From contig NZ_JARXWB010000021.1 in assembly GCF_029892425.1 (NCBI RefSeq), positions 62,001 through 126,000 on the forward strand: a DNA stretch of 64,000 nt. Direction: 5' to 3'. The notes under the pieces were generated by a model. That model was not told the origin of the DNA. It did no database searches and saw nothing but the letters and a program-made list of their open reading frames with translations. Position 1 is the first letter of the stretch; each line of letters opens with the position of its first letter. The position numbers and the translations under genes were made by a program. This stretch comes from Bradyrhizobium sp. BR13661 (GTDB lineage: Bacteria > Pseudomonadota > Alphaproteobacteria > Rhizobiales > Xanthobacteraceae). Below are positions 8,401-15,451 of the stretch, in pieces.

Positions 8401-10710
8401 TTACAGGCTGTGGCGGCGATGGTGCTCGCTGATCGCGATCCACACCCGCTCCGGCGTCGCCGGCATGTCGATGTGGTCGATCTTGTATTCGCGCCAGAGC
8501 CCGTCGACGATGGCGTTGACGACGGCCGGACAGGAGCCGATCGCACCGGCCTCGCCCGCGCCTTTCACGCCCATCGGATTGGTGGTGCAGGGAATGTTGT
8601 TGGTCTCGAACACGAAGGACGGGCCGTCGGCCGCGCGCGGCAGCGCGTAGTCCATGAAGGTCGCGGTGATGAGCTGGCCATCGCCGGCGCCATAGACCAC
8701 CTGTTCCATCAGGGCCTGGCCGATGCCCTGCATAGCGCCGCCATGCACCTGGCCCGCCAGCAGCAGCGGATTGAGCGTCTTGCCGAAATCGTCGACGATC
8801 ACGTAGTTCACGATCTTGATGATGCCGGTGGCCGGATCGATCTCGACCTCCGCGACATGGGTGCCATTGGGATAGGTGCCGTCGGCGCTTGCGAAGGTCG
8901 CGCTGGCGTTCAGCTTCGACGGATCGGCGCTCGCGCGCTTGGCCAGATCGGAGAACGAGATCGACCGGTCGGTACCGGCGATGCGCACGATGCCATCGGT
9001 GATCTCGAGGTCGCCGGCGCCGGCTTCCAGCGCCTGCGCCGCGATCGCCTTCAGCTTCTCGCCAAGTTCGCGCGTGGCGCGTTCGACGCTGACGCCGCCT
9101 GAGGGAATCGAGGCCGAGCCGCCGGTGCCGAGGCCCGTGGCGATCATCGCGGTGTCGCCCTGGTGGACGTGCACACGCTCCGGCGCGACGCCGAACTGCT
9201 CGGCGACGATCTGCGCATAGGCGGTCTGGTGGCCCTGCCCGCTCGACTGCGTGCCGATCAGGACGGTGATGTCGCCATTGGGATCCATCCGCACATTGGC
9301 GGTCTCCTCGCCCATGGTACCGCAGACCTCGACATAGCTCGCCAGCCCAATGCCGCGGATGAGGCCGTGCTTCTTGGCCGCCTTGGCGCGCTTTGGAAAC
9401 TCCTTCCAGTCGGCGATCTCCATCGCGCGCTTGAGATGCGCGGCGAAGTCGCCGGAATCGTAGACCTTGCCGGTCGCGGTCTTGTAGGGCAGCGCCTTCG
9501 GCTGGATGAAATTCTTGCGGCGGATCGCATCCGGCGTCATGCCGAGTTTTCGCGCGCTGGCATCGACGAGACGCTCGATCACATAGGCGGCCTCGGGCCG
9601 GCCTGCGCCGCGATAGGCATCGACAGGCACGCTGTTGGTGAAGATGGTGCGCACGCGGCAGTGGAAGGCCTGGATATCGTAAAGGCCCGGCAGCATGCCG
9701 GCGCCACCATGCGGGATATAGGGCCCGAAGGTCGACAGATACGCGCCCATGTCGCCCATCAGGTCGCAATCCATCGCCAGGAACTTGCCGTCTTCAGTCA
9801 GCGCCATCTTGGCCGTGGTGACGTTGTCGCGGCCCTGCGCGTCGCCCATGAAATGCTCGGAGCGATCGGCCGACCATTTGACGGCTTTCTTCAGCTTGCG
9901 CGCTGCAACTGCCATCAACGCGTATTCACGATACGGGAACAGCTTGGTCCCGAAACCGCCGCCGACGTCGGGGCAGATCACCCGCATCTTGTCGGTCGGG
10001 ATGTTGAGCACGTTCTGGCAGAGGATGTCGCGCAGGCGGTGGCTGCCCTGGCTGCCGACCGTCAGCGTCAAATGATCATTCTTCGCGTCGTATTCGCAGA
10101 CCGCCGCGCGCGTCTCCATGAAGCTCGCGACCACGCGCGGATTGACGATGGAGATTTCCGCGACCGCATGCGCCTTGGCGAAGGCCGTTTCCGTGGCTTT
10201 CTTGTCGCCGATCGAGACGTCGAACAGCACATTGCCCGGCTTGTCCGGCCAGACCTGCGGAGCGCCCTTCTTGACGGCGTTGACGACGCCGGTCACGGAA
10301 GGCAGCGGGCTCCATTTGACGTCAATGGCCTCGATCGCGTCGCGGGCCTGATCGATGGTCTCGGCGACGACGAAGGCGACGGCATCGCCAACATGTCGCA
10401 CCTCGTCCTTGGCGAGGATCGGGTAAGGCGGGCCGGTGAAGGGATCGGTCTCGAAATTGAACAGGCACGGCAGATTGCCGAGATCCCCGACCTCGGCGGC
10501 GGTCAGAATCAGCGCGACGCCAGGAAGGGCGCGGGCGCGGCCGGCATCGATGGTGAATTTGGCGTGCGCATGCGGCGAGCGAAGCATCAGGCAGCGCAGC
10601 GCGGCCTGCGGCGCATAATCGTCGGTATAGCGGCCCTTGCCGCGGATCAGCGCGTCGTCCTCCTTGCGCAGCACGCTTTGGCCGACGCCGAACTTGATGG
10701 GGGCTGCCAT
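8401..10710 (-). CDS. Molybdopterin-binding xanthine dehydrogenase-family large subunit (CoxL-like, form II motif)
   Basis: 769 residues from the ATG at 10710. N-terminal aldehyde oxidase/xanthine dehydrogenase hammerhead domain (about 20-135), then the Mo-MCD-binding domains (about 150-760). The active-site loop is AYRGAGR (365-371), the form II type rather than the AYRCSFR of true CO dehydrogenase, and the catalytic glutamate is in GVKGAGEAGA (E720). Such subunits hydroxylate aldehydes, purines or N-heterocycles and normally pair with FeS and FAD subunits, none of which is adjacent here. Cytochrome c-556 follows. Complete and apparently intact. Substrate unknown. Confidence 0.9.
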   Translation of the reverse strand: MAAPIKFGVGQSVLRKEDDALIRGKGRYTDDYAPQAALRCLMLRSPHAHAKFTIDAGRARALPGVALILTAAEVGDLGNLPCLFNFETDPFTGPPYPILAKDEVRHVGDAVAFVVAETIDQARDAIEAIDVKWSPLPSVTGVVNAVKKGAPQVWPDKPGNVLFDVSIGDKKATETAFAKAHAVAEISIVNPRVVASFMETRAAVCEYDAKNDHLTLTVGSQGSHRLRDILCQNVLNIPTDKMRVICPDVGGGFGTKLFPYREYALMAVAARKLKKAVKWSADRSEHFMGDAQGRDNVTTAKMALTEDGKFLAMDCDLMGDMGAYLSTFGPYIPHGGAGMLPGLYDIQAFHCRVRTIFTNSVPVDAYRGAGRPEAAYVIERLVDASARKLGMTPDAIRRKNFIQPKALPYKTATGKVYDSGDFAAHLKRAMEIADWKEFPKRAKAAKKHGLIRGIGLASYVEVCGTMGEETANVRMDPNGDITVLIGTQSSGQGHQTAYAQIVAEQFGVAPERVHVHQGDTAMIATGLGTGGSASIPSGGVSVERATRELGEKLKAIAAQALEAGAGDLEITDGIVRIAGTDRSISFSDLAKRASADPSKLNASATFASADGTYPNGTHVAEVEIDPATGIIKIVNYVIVDDFGKTLNPLLLAGQVHGGAMQGIGQALMEQVVYGAGDGQLITATFMDYALPRAADGPSFVFETNNIPCTTNPMGVKGAGEAGAIGSCPAVVNAIVDGLWREYKIDHIDMPATPERVWIAISEHHRRHSL

Positions 10711-10856
10711 TTTGTTGTCCCGTCCTATGGTTGTTTTGTCGGCATATTGCCGTGGAAAAAGGGGCAGTGCAAACGGGATTAGCGCCCGAAAACAAGCGGC
10801 CCAACCGTCCGTCGCCGTGTTCCCGGAGCGCAAGGTCCGGTTCTGCACTTGCTCAT

Positions 10857-11240
10857 CTACATCCCGCCACGGATCCACAGGTCGCGCGTGCTGTCTCGCA
10901 GCTTGTCGATCGCCCGCTTCGGCGTGAGGTAGTCGATCTCGGCGCGGGTCAGGCCGATATCGATCAGCTCCCTCTCGCTCAGGTCCTCCAAGGAGGTCAG
11001 CGAGCTCCGGCGCCGCTGCTGAAGCGCTCGCCAAGCCCGCTTGAGCAGGCCGATGACGCCTCGCGTCGGCGCGGCTGGAGGTCCGCTGGCCTCCTTGTCC
11101 AGCGCTGCAGCGGACGCCTTGAGGCGCTCCGCCAAAGCCTGGTCGATCGCATCCTTCGCCTGCACGATCGAGAGGTTGATGCCGCGCCTTGCGGCATCGG
11201 CCTCAATCCCGGGTGAGATGTCCGTCAGTTGTGGTGGCAT
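10857..11240 (-). CDS. DUF1127-containing small protein
   Basis: 127 residues. The C-terminal third (about 70-105) is an arginine-rich DUF1127 module with LEDLSERELIDIGLTRAEI; the N-terminal half is a predicted helical extension not typical of the minimal 50-residue members. DUF1127 proteins in other alphaproteobacteria are stress-linked, bind RNA and affect sRNA and phosphate/carbon turnover. Strong ribosome-binding site AGGAG 8 bases upstream of ATG 11240. A strong terminator just upstream separates it from the small transcript at 11283-11417, so it must have its own promoter. Confidence 0.8.
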   Translation of the reverse strand: MPPQLTDISPGIEADAARRGINLSIVQAKDAIDQALAERLKASAAALDKEASGPPAAPTRGVIGLLKRAWRALQQRRRSSLTSLEDLSERELIDIGLTRAEIDYLTPKRAIDKLRDSTRDLWIRGGM

Positions 11241-11280
11241 CGTACGCTCCTGCTGTTGTGCCGGCAGGGAGCGTGGCCAA

Positions 11281-11312
11281 ACAAAAGGCCCCGTCCGATG
11301 CCGGCGGGGCCT
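11281..11312 (-). terminator. Rho-independent terminator of the small transcript upstream of DUF1127
   Basis: Reading the minus strand: AGGCCCCG, an 11-base loop region, CGGGGCCT, then TTTTGTTT. The eight-pair GC stem and the T-run are oriented to end a transcript coming from about 11417, not DUF1127, which begins downstream of it. Confidence 0.75.
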
Positions 11313-11339
11313 GGTGGAAGAGATGTCGTCGTCGAATTG

Positions 11340-11417
11340 CTAGCGCACGACTCCTTCCACGGCCCAGCCGAAGCGGGTCATGTGGTTGAAGTTGACTTTG
11401 CGCGAGCATTTAATCAT
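11340..11417 (-). CDS. Possible leaderless 25-residue ORF / small RNA
   Basis: A 25-codon frame beginning MIKCSRKVNFNHMTRFG and ending in VVR-stop. It has no Shine-Dalgarno sequence, but a sigma-70-like promoter places the predicted transcription start exactly on the A of its ATG (11417), and a terminator lies 28 bases past the stop. The unit is therefore either a leaderless microprotein mRNA or a roughly 135-nucleotide small RNA whose ORF is incidental. The peptide is basic (K/R rich) with a single central hydrophobic patch and matches nothing I recognise. Confidence 0.4.
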   Translation of the reverse strand: MIKCSRKVNFNHMTRFGWAVEGVVR

Positions 11418-11423
11418 GCGAGC

Positions 11424-11452
11424 CGAATAGCACGGGAATCGTACAAAATCAA
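11424..11452 (-). promoter_or_regulatory. Predicted sigma-70 promoter of the small transcript
   Basis: On the minus strand TTGATT (11452-11447), 17-base spacer, TATTCG (11429-11424). The last base of the -10 box is seven bases before 11417, the A of the small ORF's ATG. Fit to consensus is moderate (4 of 6 and 4 of 6), but spacing is ideal and a terminator closes the unit. Confidence 0.4.
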
Positions 11453-11544
11453 GGGATGCATGGGAGCCAAGCACTCCTTTCAGGCGAGTAGCGGCAGGTG
11501 TTCGTGAGCACGCAAAATGGCGTTGCAGGGACCGACCGAGGCAA

Positions 11545-11580
11545 GTCTCTTTTCCGCGGCCGCACGCCGCGGAAGAGAGA
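11545..11580. terminator. Long hairpin downstream of the SRPBCC-GFA-microprotein unit
   Basis: TCTCTTTTCCGCGG and CCGCGGAAGAGAGA form a stem of about 13 pairs around CCGCACG. It lies 40 bases after the stop of the 28-residue membrane peptide on the minus strand. No T-run follows, so termination is inferred from position and stem strength only. Confidence 0.4.
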
Positions 11581-11619
11581 TCGCCGGCCGACGAGACGGC
11601 CGCTCTCCTATGAAGGAGT

Positions 11620-11706
11620 TCAGCCGAGGTCATGAAGGATTCCGGCCATGGACAAGATCAGCGCGATCAACGTCCAGACCAGAGGGTTATTCAGGAACGG
11701 CGACAC
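11620..11706 (-). CDS. Single-pass membrane microprotein, 28 residues
   Basis: GTG start at 11706 preceded by GGAGG with a 5-base spacer (an excellent site), reading (M)SPFLNNPLVWTLIALILS ... LHDLG-stop. Residues about 8-24 form one hydrophobic helix. The first 20 bases overlap the 3-prime end of the GFA gene in another frame, so translation would be coupled. Too short for standard gene calling. Function unknown; proteins of this size often tune a membrane partner. Confidence rests on the ribosome-binding site, hydrophobic pattern and position. Confidence 0.5.
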   Translation of the reverse strand: MSPFLNNPLVWTLIALILSMAGILHDLG

Positions 11707-12112
11707 CTGAGCCTCCGAACTCGGCGGGAAAATCCTTCAGTTTCGGCAGGCCGTCCCTGATCGGCAACACCGTCTCGGAATAATTGACGTGCACGCCCGG
11801 CGCGAACTTCAGCGTGGGCAATGTGGCGGCGTACACGTCGACGAGCCCAAGCGGCGGATGGTCGCACATGAGATGCCCTCCGCAGCGCTTGCAGGATTGC
11901 CGATGGCTCAGCTCCGATTGTGCGTAGGTGGCGACGAACTCGGCACCCTTGGTCACGCGCACGTTCTGCGGCTTCCACAATGTAAATGCGTTCACCGGGG
12001 CGGCCGACCAGGAGCGGCACGACGCGCAATGGCAATATCCCATTGCCTCCGGTGCTCCCTCCGCTTCGATTTCGACCGCGCCGCAAAAGCACTTGCCGCT
12101 GTAAATCGTCAT
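11687..12112 (-). CDS. GFA / CENP-V family zinc protein
   Basis: 141 residues. Zinc-binding cysteines of the GFA fold are visible: GKCFCGAVEI (C8, C10), YCHCASCR (C27, C29, C32) and CKRCGG (C74, C77). The family was named after glutathione-dependent formaldehyde-activating enzyme, but most members have no proven activity. Ribosome-binding site AAGGAG 9 bases upstream. It lies 48 bases after the SRPBCC gene on the same strand and is probably co-transcribed with it and with the overlapping microprotein. Confidence 0.85.
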   Translation of the reverse strand: MTIYSGKCFCGAVEIEAEGAPEAMGYCHCASCRSWSAAPVNAFTLWKPQNVRVTKGAEFVATYAQSELSHRQSCKRCGGHLMCDHPPLGLVDVYAATLPTLKFAPGVHVNYSETVLPIRDGLPKLKDFPAEFGGSGVAVPE

Positions 12113-12160
12113 GATGTCGATCTCCTTGATCTGATCTGTTGAACGTCTGAAGCTTCAGCC

Positions 12161-12673
12161 CTATCTCGCGAACCTTGCCTGGATTTCGGCCAGACCCGCT
12201 TCATAGACGCCGAGCAATGCATCGCTGGCGGCCTTCTCCTGCCCTTGTTCGGGCGTATAGGAACCGTTCCAGGTCACGGTGGAAGATCCGTTGGCTTTGG
12301 CGGTCACCTTGATCGTTGCGGTGTAGTTCGAGACGGGAAGAGGGCTCGTCAGAAACTTGTAGGAGTAGCTGTAGTCGGCTTCATTCCGAGCGACCTGCGT
12401 CTCGACGAAAGCGGCCTTCCCGTCCTTCGTGACGAGAATGCGCGTCGATGGCGCCTTGCCGTCCTCGATGCACTGACCCACCGGGGGCAGCCAATCCTTG
12501 ATCGCGCAGAACGGCCCGATCAGCGACCAGACGTCCCGGGCGGACGCCTTGACGTCAACGCTACGGGTGATCGTGGCTGCAATGGCGGATGCCGTGCCCG
12601 ATTGGAGCAACACGGTGCCGAACAACGCAGCGCTCGCCACGGAGAGCCTGGGCGTGCAGAAAATCCTTATCAT
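12161..12673 (-). CDS. Exported SRPBCC (START/Bet v 1-like) protein
   Basis: 170 residues from the ATG at 12673 (AAGG 8 bases upstream; an ATG 11 codons further up is an alternative). A signal peptide ends near TASAIAA (about residue 25), followed by a polyketide-cyclase / START-type lipid-binding fold with ITRSVDVKASARDVWSLIG at its N-terminus. These proteins bind hydrophobic ligands in a deep cavity. It is divergent from an HxlR regulator that probably controls it, and co-oriented with the GFA gene. Ligand unknown. Confidence 0.78.
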   Translation of the reverse strand: MIRIFCTPRLSVASAALFGTVLLQSGTASAIAATITRSVDVKASARDVWSLIGPFCAIKDWLPPVGQCIEDGKAPSTRILVTKDGKAAFVETQVARNEADYSYSYKFLTSPLPVSNYTATIKVTAKANGSSTVTWNGSYTPEQGQEKAASDALLGVYEAGLAEIQARFAR

Positions 12674-12758
12674 CGCAATTACCTTGTCATTGTGAGTTGA
12701 TGCCATGAGGCTCTCGGCCGAATTGTCGCGACGGTCCTCTAAGCCCGGTGGAGCGGTC

Positions 12759-12831
12759 CAAGTCCGTTACTGACAAGTCCGCATTGCCGAGAGGTAGCAG
12801 GGGCCCTCTGCGCGCCACTAGTTCACGAACT
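12759..12831. promoter_or_regulatory. Candidate HxlR operator sites in the divergent SRPBCC-HxlR region
   Basis: Two direct copies of CAAGTCCG lie 15 bases apart (12759-12766 and 12774-12781), and an inverted repeat AGTTC-AC-GAACT is at 12820-12831. Autoregulated divergent control by HxlR proteins is usual. Assignment of either element is a guess. Confidence 0.25.
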
Positions 12832-12916
12832 GAATCGATGCCGGTACAGATTTTGAACTGGAAGCCGGAGCGAATTCGGCAGTACGTTTCGCAAATGGTC
12901 CACAAGGAGAGAGAAC

Positions 12917-13615
12917 ATGGCTGCTGGCAGCTACAAGCAGTTCTGTCCCGTCGCAATGGCCGCCGAGGTTCTGTGTACACGCTGGACTGTGGTGCTGCTG
13001 CGAGAGCTGATGGCCGGCTCGACGCGCTTCAACGATCTGCGACGTGGTGTCCCCCGGATGTCGCCCGCGCTGCTATCGCAGCGGCTCAAGGATCTCGAGT
13101 CTGCGGGGATTGTCGCGCGGGAAGCATTGGTTTCGGAGCCTGGCGTCCATGAATATCGGCTGACGCCGGCCGGACGTGAACTCACGCCCATCGTCGAAGG
13201 ATTTGGAATCTGGGGCCAACGCCGGATCAAGGCCGACCTGTCGCTCCAGCACCTCGACGTTCAATTGCTGATGTGGGATATGCGGCGAAATCTGAATCCG
13301 ACGCCGATGCCGAGGCGGCGAAACATCATCCAGTTCGTCTACCCCGAGCTTTCGGCGACCCAACGACACTGGTGGCTGATCGTCGATCCCGAGGAAGGCG
13401 TCGATCTGTGCTCGGTCGATCCCGGATTTGACGTCGACCTCTATATTTCCGTCGATCTGCGCAGCATGACTGCGATCTGGATGGGGCTCGACACGGTCCG
13501 GGCGGCCGTGGGCAGCCGTCGGATGATTCTGACCGGCGACCGGCAAATCGCATCCTCGATGCAAACCTGGCTTGGTCTCAGCCCGTTTGCCAAGGAGAGA
13601 AAACTGGCGAGCTGA
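12917..13615 (+). CDS. HxlR-family winged-helix regulator with C-terminal ligand domain
   Basis: 232 residues. Residues about 8-100 are an HxlR winged HTH (FCPVAMAAEVLCTRWTVVLL, then FNDLRRGVPRMSPALLSQRL), including the conserved N-terminal cysteine C10 of redox- or aldehyde-sensing members. The remaining roughly 120 residues are a second domain resembling sterol-carrier-type folds found in long HxlR proteins. Strong site AAGGAGAGAG upstream. Divergent from the SRPBCC gene; convergent with murJ, with 21 bases between stops. Confidence 0.87.
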   Translation: MAAGSYKQFCPVAMAAEVLCTRWTVVLLRELMAGSTRFNDLRRGVPRMSPALLSQRLKDLESAGIVAREALVSEPGVHEYRLTPAGRELTPIVEGFGIWGQRRIKADLSLQHLDVQLLMWDMRRNLNPTPMPRRRNIIQFVYPELSATQRHWWLIVDPEEGVDLCSVDPGFDVDLYISVDLRSMTAIWMGLDTVRAAVGSRRMILTGDRQIASSMQTWLGLSPFAKERKLAS

Positions 13616-13636
13616 AGACCGACCGTTCGCTCGCGT

Positions 13637-15163
13637 CTAGCCGCGCACCAGTGACACCAGCCAGCTGCGCCCGAACAGAACGAGGATCGCGAGCCCATAG
13701 ACCATCGTGCCCCCGACCGCCAGCAGCACCAGCACCACTTCATCGTGGAAATGCATCGCGCCCAGCGCAGAGCCACCGACACGCGCGATCAGCCGGAAGG
13801 CGGCCGCGAGTATGATGCCGGTCAGCAGGAATTTGCCGAGCGACGTCAGCCAGGCCCGGTCGAACACGAGAAAGCCGCGCCGCACGGCGAAGAACAGCAC
13901 CAGCAAGAGATTGGTCCAGACGCCGGCGGCGGTCGCCAGCGCAAGGCCGATCTGGGCGAGCGATCCCATCAAGGCGACCTTCAGGGCGACGTTGACCGCG
14001 ATGCCCGTCAGTGAAGCGCGGACCGGTGTCGCGGTATCCTTGCGGGCATAGAAGGTGGCGACCGCGCTGCGGATCAGCACGAACGGAATGAGGCCGATGG
14101 CGTAGGCCGCGAGCGTCGCACCCGCGGCCGCGGCATCGGACTTGGAGAACGCGCCGCGCGCGAACAGCGCGCGCATGATCTCGTCGGGCACGGTGAGGAA
14201 GGCCGCGACGAACGGTATCGAGAACACCAGCGTGAAATCGAAGGCCCGCCGCTGTGCGGTCATCGCACCGTCATGGTCGTTGGCCGTGATCCGTTTCGAC
14301 ATCTCCGGCAACAGCACCGTGCCGATGGCGATGCCGATCACGCCGATCGGCAATTGATTGAGGCGGTCGGCGTAATACAGCGCCGAGAGCGCGCCCGCCG
14401 GCAGGAAGGTCGCGATGATGGTGTCGGCGAACAGCGCGACCTGCGTGCCCATCGAGCCCAGCGTCGCCGGCCCGAGCGCTTTGAAAAAGCCGCGGACGTC
14501 TTCGTCGAGCTTGAGCGGCGCAAAGCGCGGCAGGCCGCCGTGGAAGGCGAGATCGCCGGCGAGCAGGAAATATTGCAGGAAGCCGGAGATCAGCACGCCC
14601 CAGGCAGCGGCGTGGCCCGCAGTCGGAAACCAGACGGCAACCGCCAGCGTCATCATCATCGCGACGTTGAGGAAGATCGACGCGGCCGCAGCGCTGGCAA
14701 AGCGCTGCATTACGTTGAGCATGCCGCCATAGAGCGTCACCAGCGTGATCAGCAGGAGATAAGGAAAGGTGATCCGGGTCAGCTCGATCGCGAGCTTGCG
14801 CTGCTCGGCATCCTCGGAAAAGCCCGGCGCCAGAATGCTCATGGCCTGCGGCATGAACAGCCAGGCGACGATCAACAGCACCACCTGCGAGGCCAGCAAC
14901 AGCGTGAAGATGCGGTCGGCGAACAGGTGTGCTGCCGCCTCCCCTTTCTCGCCATGGACGTGCGCATAGGCCGGCACCCAGGCGGCGTTGAAGGCGCCTT
15001 CGGCGAAGATCGCACGAAAATGGTTGGGCAGCCGTAGCGCCACGAAAAAGGCGTCGGCCACCGGGCCGGCGCCGAGGATCGCCGCGAGCATGATGTCGCG
15101 GGCAAATCCCGTCAGCCGCGACAGCAGCGTGTAACCACCAACCGTGAAGATGCGTCCGAGCAT
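13637..15163 (-). CDS. murJ: Lipid II flippase MurJ
   Basis: 508 residues, 13-14 predicted membrane segments, MOP-superfamily fold. The N-terminus MLGRIFTVGGYTLLSRLTGF and the ALRLPNHFRAIFAEGAFNAAW loop with its conserved arginine are typical. MurJ flips undecaprenyl-PP-linked peptidoglycan precursor to the periplasmic face. Length and topology are complete. It stands at the edge of the envelope polysaccharide cluster but is separately expressed, with a 288-base repeat-containing gap upstream. Confidence 0.93.
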   Translation of the reverse strand: MLGRIFTVGGYTLLSRLTGFARDIMLAAILGAGPVADAFFVALRLPNHFRAIFAEGAFNAAWVPAYAHVHGEKGEAAAHLFADRIFTLLLASQVVLLIVAWLFMPQAMSILAPGFSEDAEQRKLAIELTRITFPYLLLITLVTLYGGMLNVMQRFASAAAASIFLNVAMMMTLAVAVWFPTAGHAAAWGVLISGFLQYFLLAGDLAFHGGLPRFAPLKLDEDVRGFFKALGPATLGSMGTQVALFADTIIATFLPAGALSALYYADRLNQLPIGVIGIAIGTVLLPEMSKRITANDHDGAMTAQRRAFDFTLVFSIPFVAAFLTVPDEIMRALFARGAFSKSDAAAAGATLAAYAIGLIPFVLIRSAVATFYARKDTATPVRASLTGIAVNVALKVALMGSLAQIGLALATAAGVWTNLLLVLFFAVRRGFLVFDRAWLTSLGKFLLTGIILAAAFRLIARVGGSALGAMHFHDEVVLVLLAVGGTMVYGLAILVLFGRSWLVSLVRG

Positions 15164-15281
15164 GCGTCTGTTTTAGAGCATGGCGCGATTAGGTCTAGGT
15201 GCTAGCAGTGTGGAAGGTTTGCAACTTTTCTGCAGGAAATGCACAAACGGGGCGCGTTAGAGACGCCGGCAGTATCCACAG

Positions 15282-15443
15282 CGTCATGGCCGGGCATAGC
15301 CGTCCGAAGGACGGCGTCGCTTCCGCTTGCCTATGTCCCGGCCATCCACGCCTTGTCATGCACTCGAAGAACGTGGATGCCCGGGCCTTCGCCGCGCCGA
15401 AGCGGCTTCGGCCGCGCAGGCGGGACAAGCCCGGGCATGACGA
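15282..15443. repeat. Modular palindromic intergenic repeat with nested hairpin inserts
   Basis: Two facing modules. The first runs from TCATGGCCGGG to CCCGGCCATCCACG and carries an inner hairpin CCGTCCGAAGGACGG; the second runs from CGTGGATGCCCGGG to CCCGGGCATGACG and carries an inner GCCGCGCCGAAGCGGC-type hairpin. The outer arms are the same family as the repeat at 57983-58063, which lacks the inserts. It fills most of the gap between murJ and the aminotransferase gene; the rest of that gap shows nothing else. Confidence 0.8.
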
Positions 15444-15451
15444 CGGGCGCG

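Noticed and set aside
9163..10782. 539-codon plus-strand frame opposite the CoxL-like gene
   Set aside because: Antisense to a clearly coding gene, composition typical of reverse-complement frames, no recognisable domain.
14273..15037. 254-codon plus-strand frame opposite murJ
   Set aside because: Antisense shadow; murJ on the minus strand has correct length and motifs.
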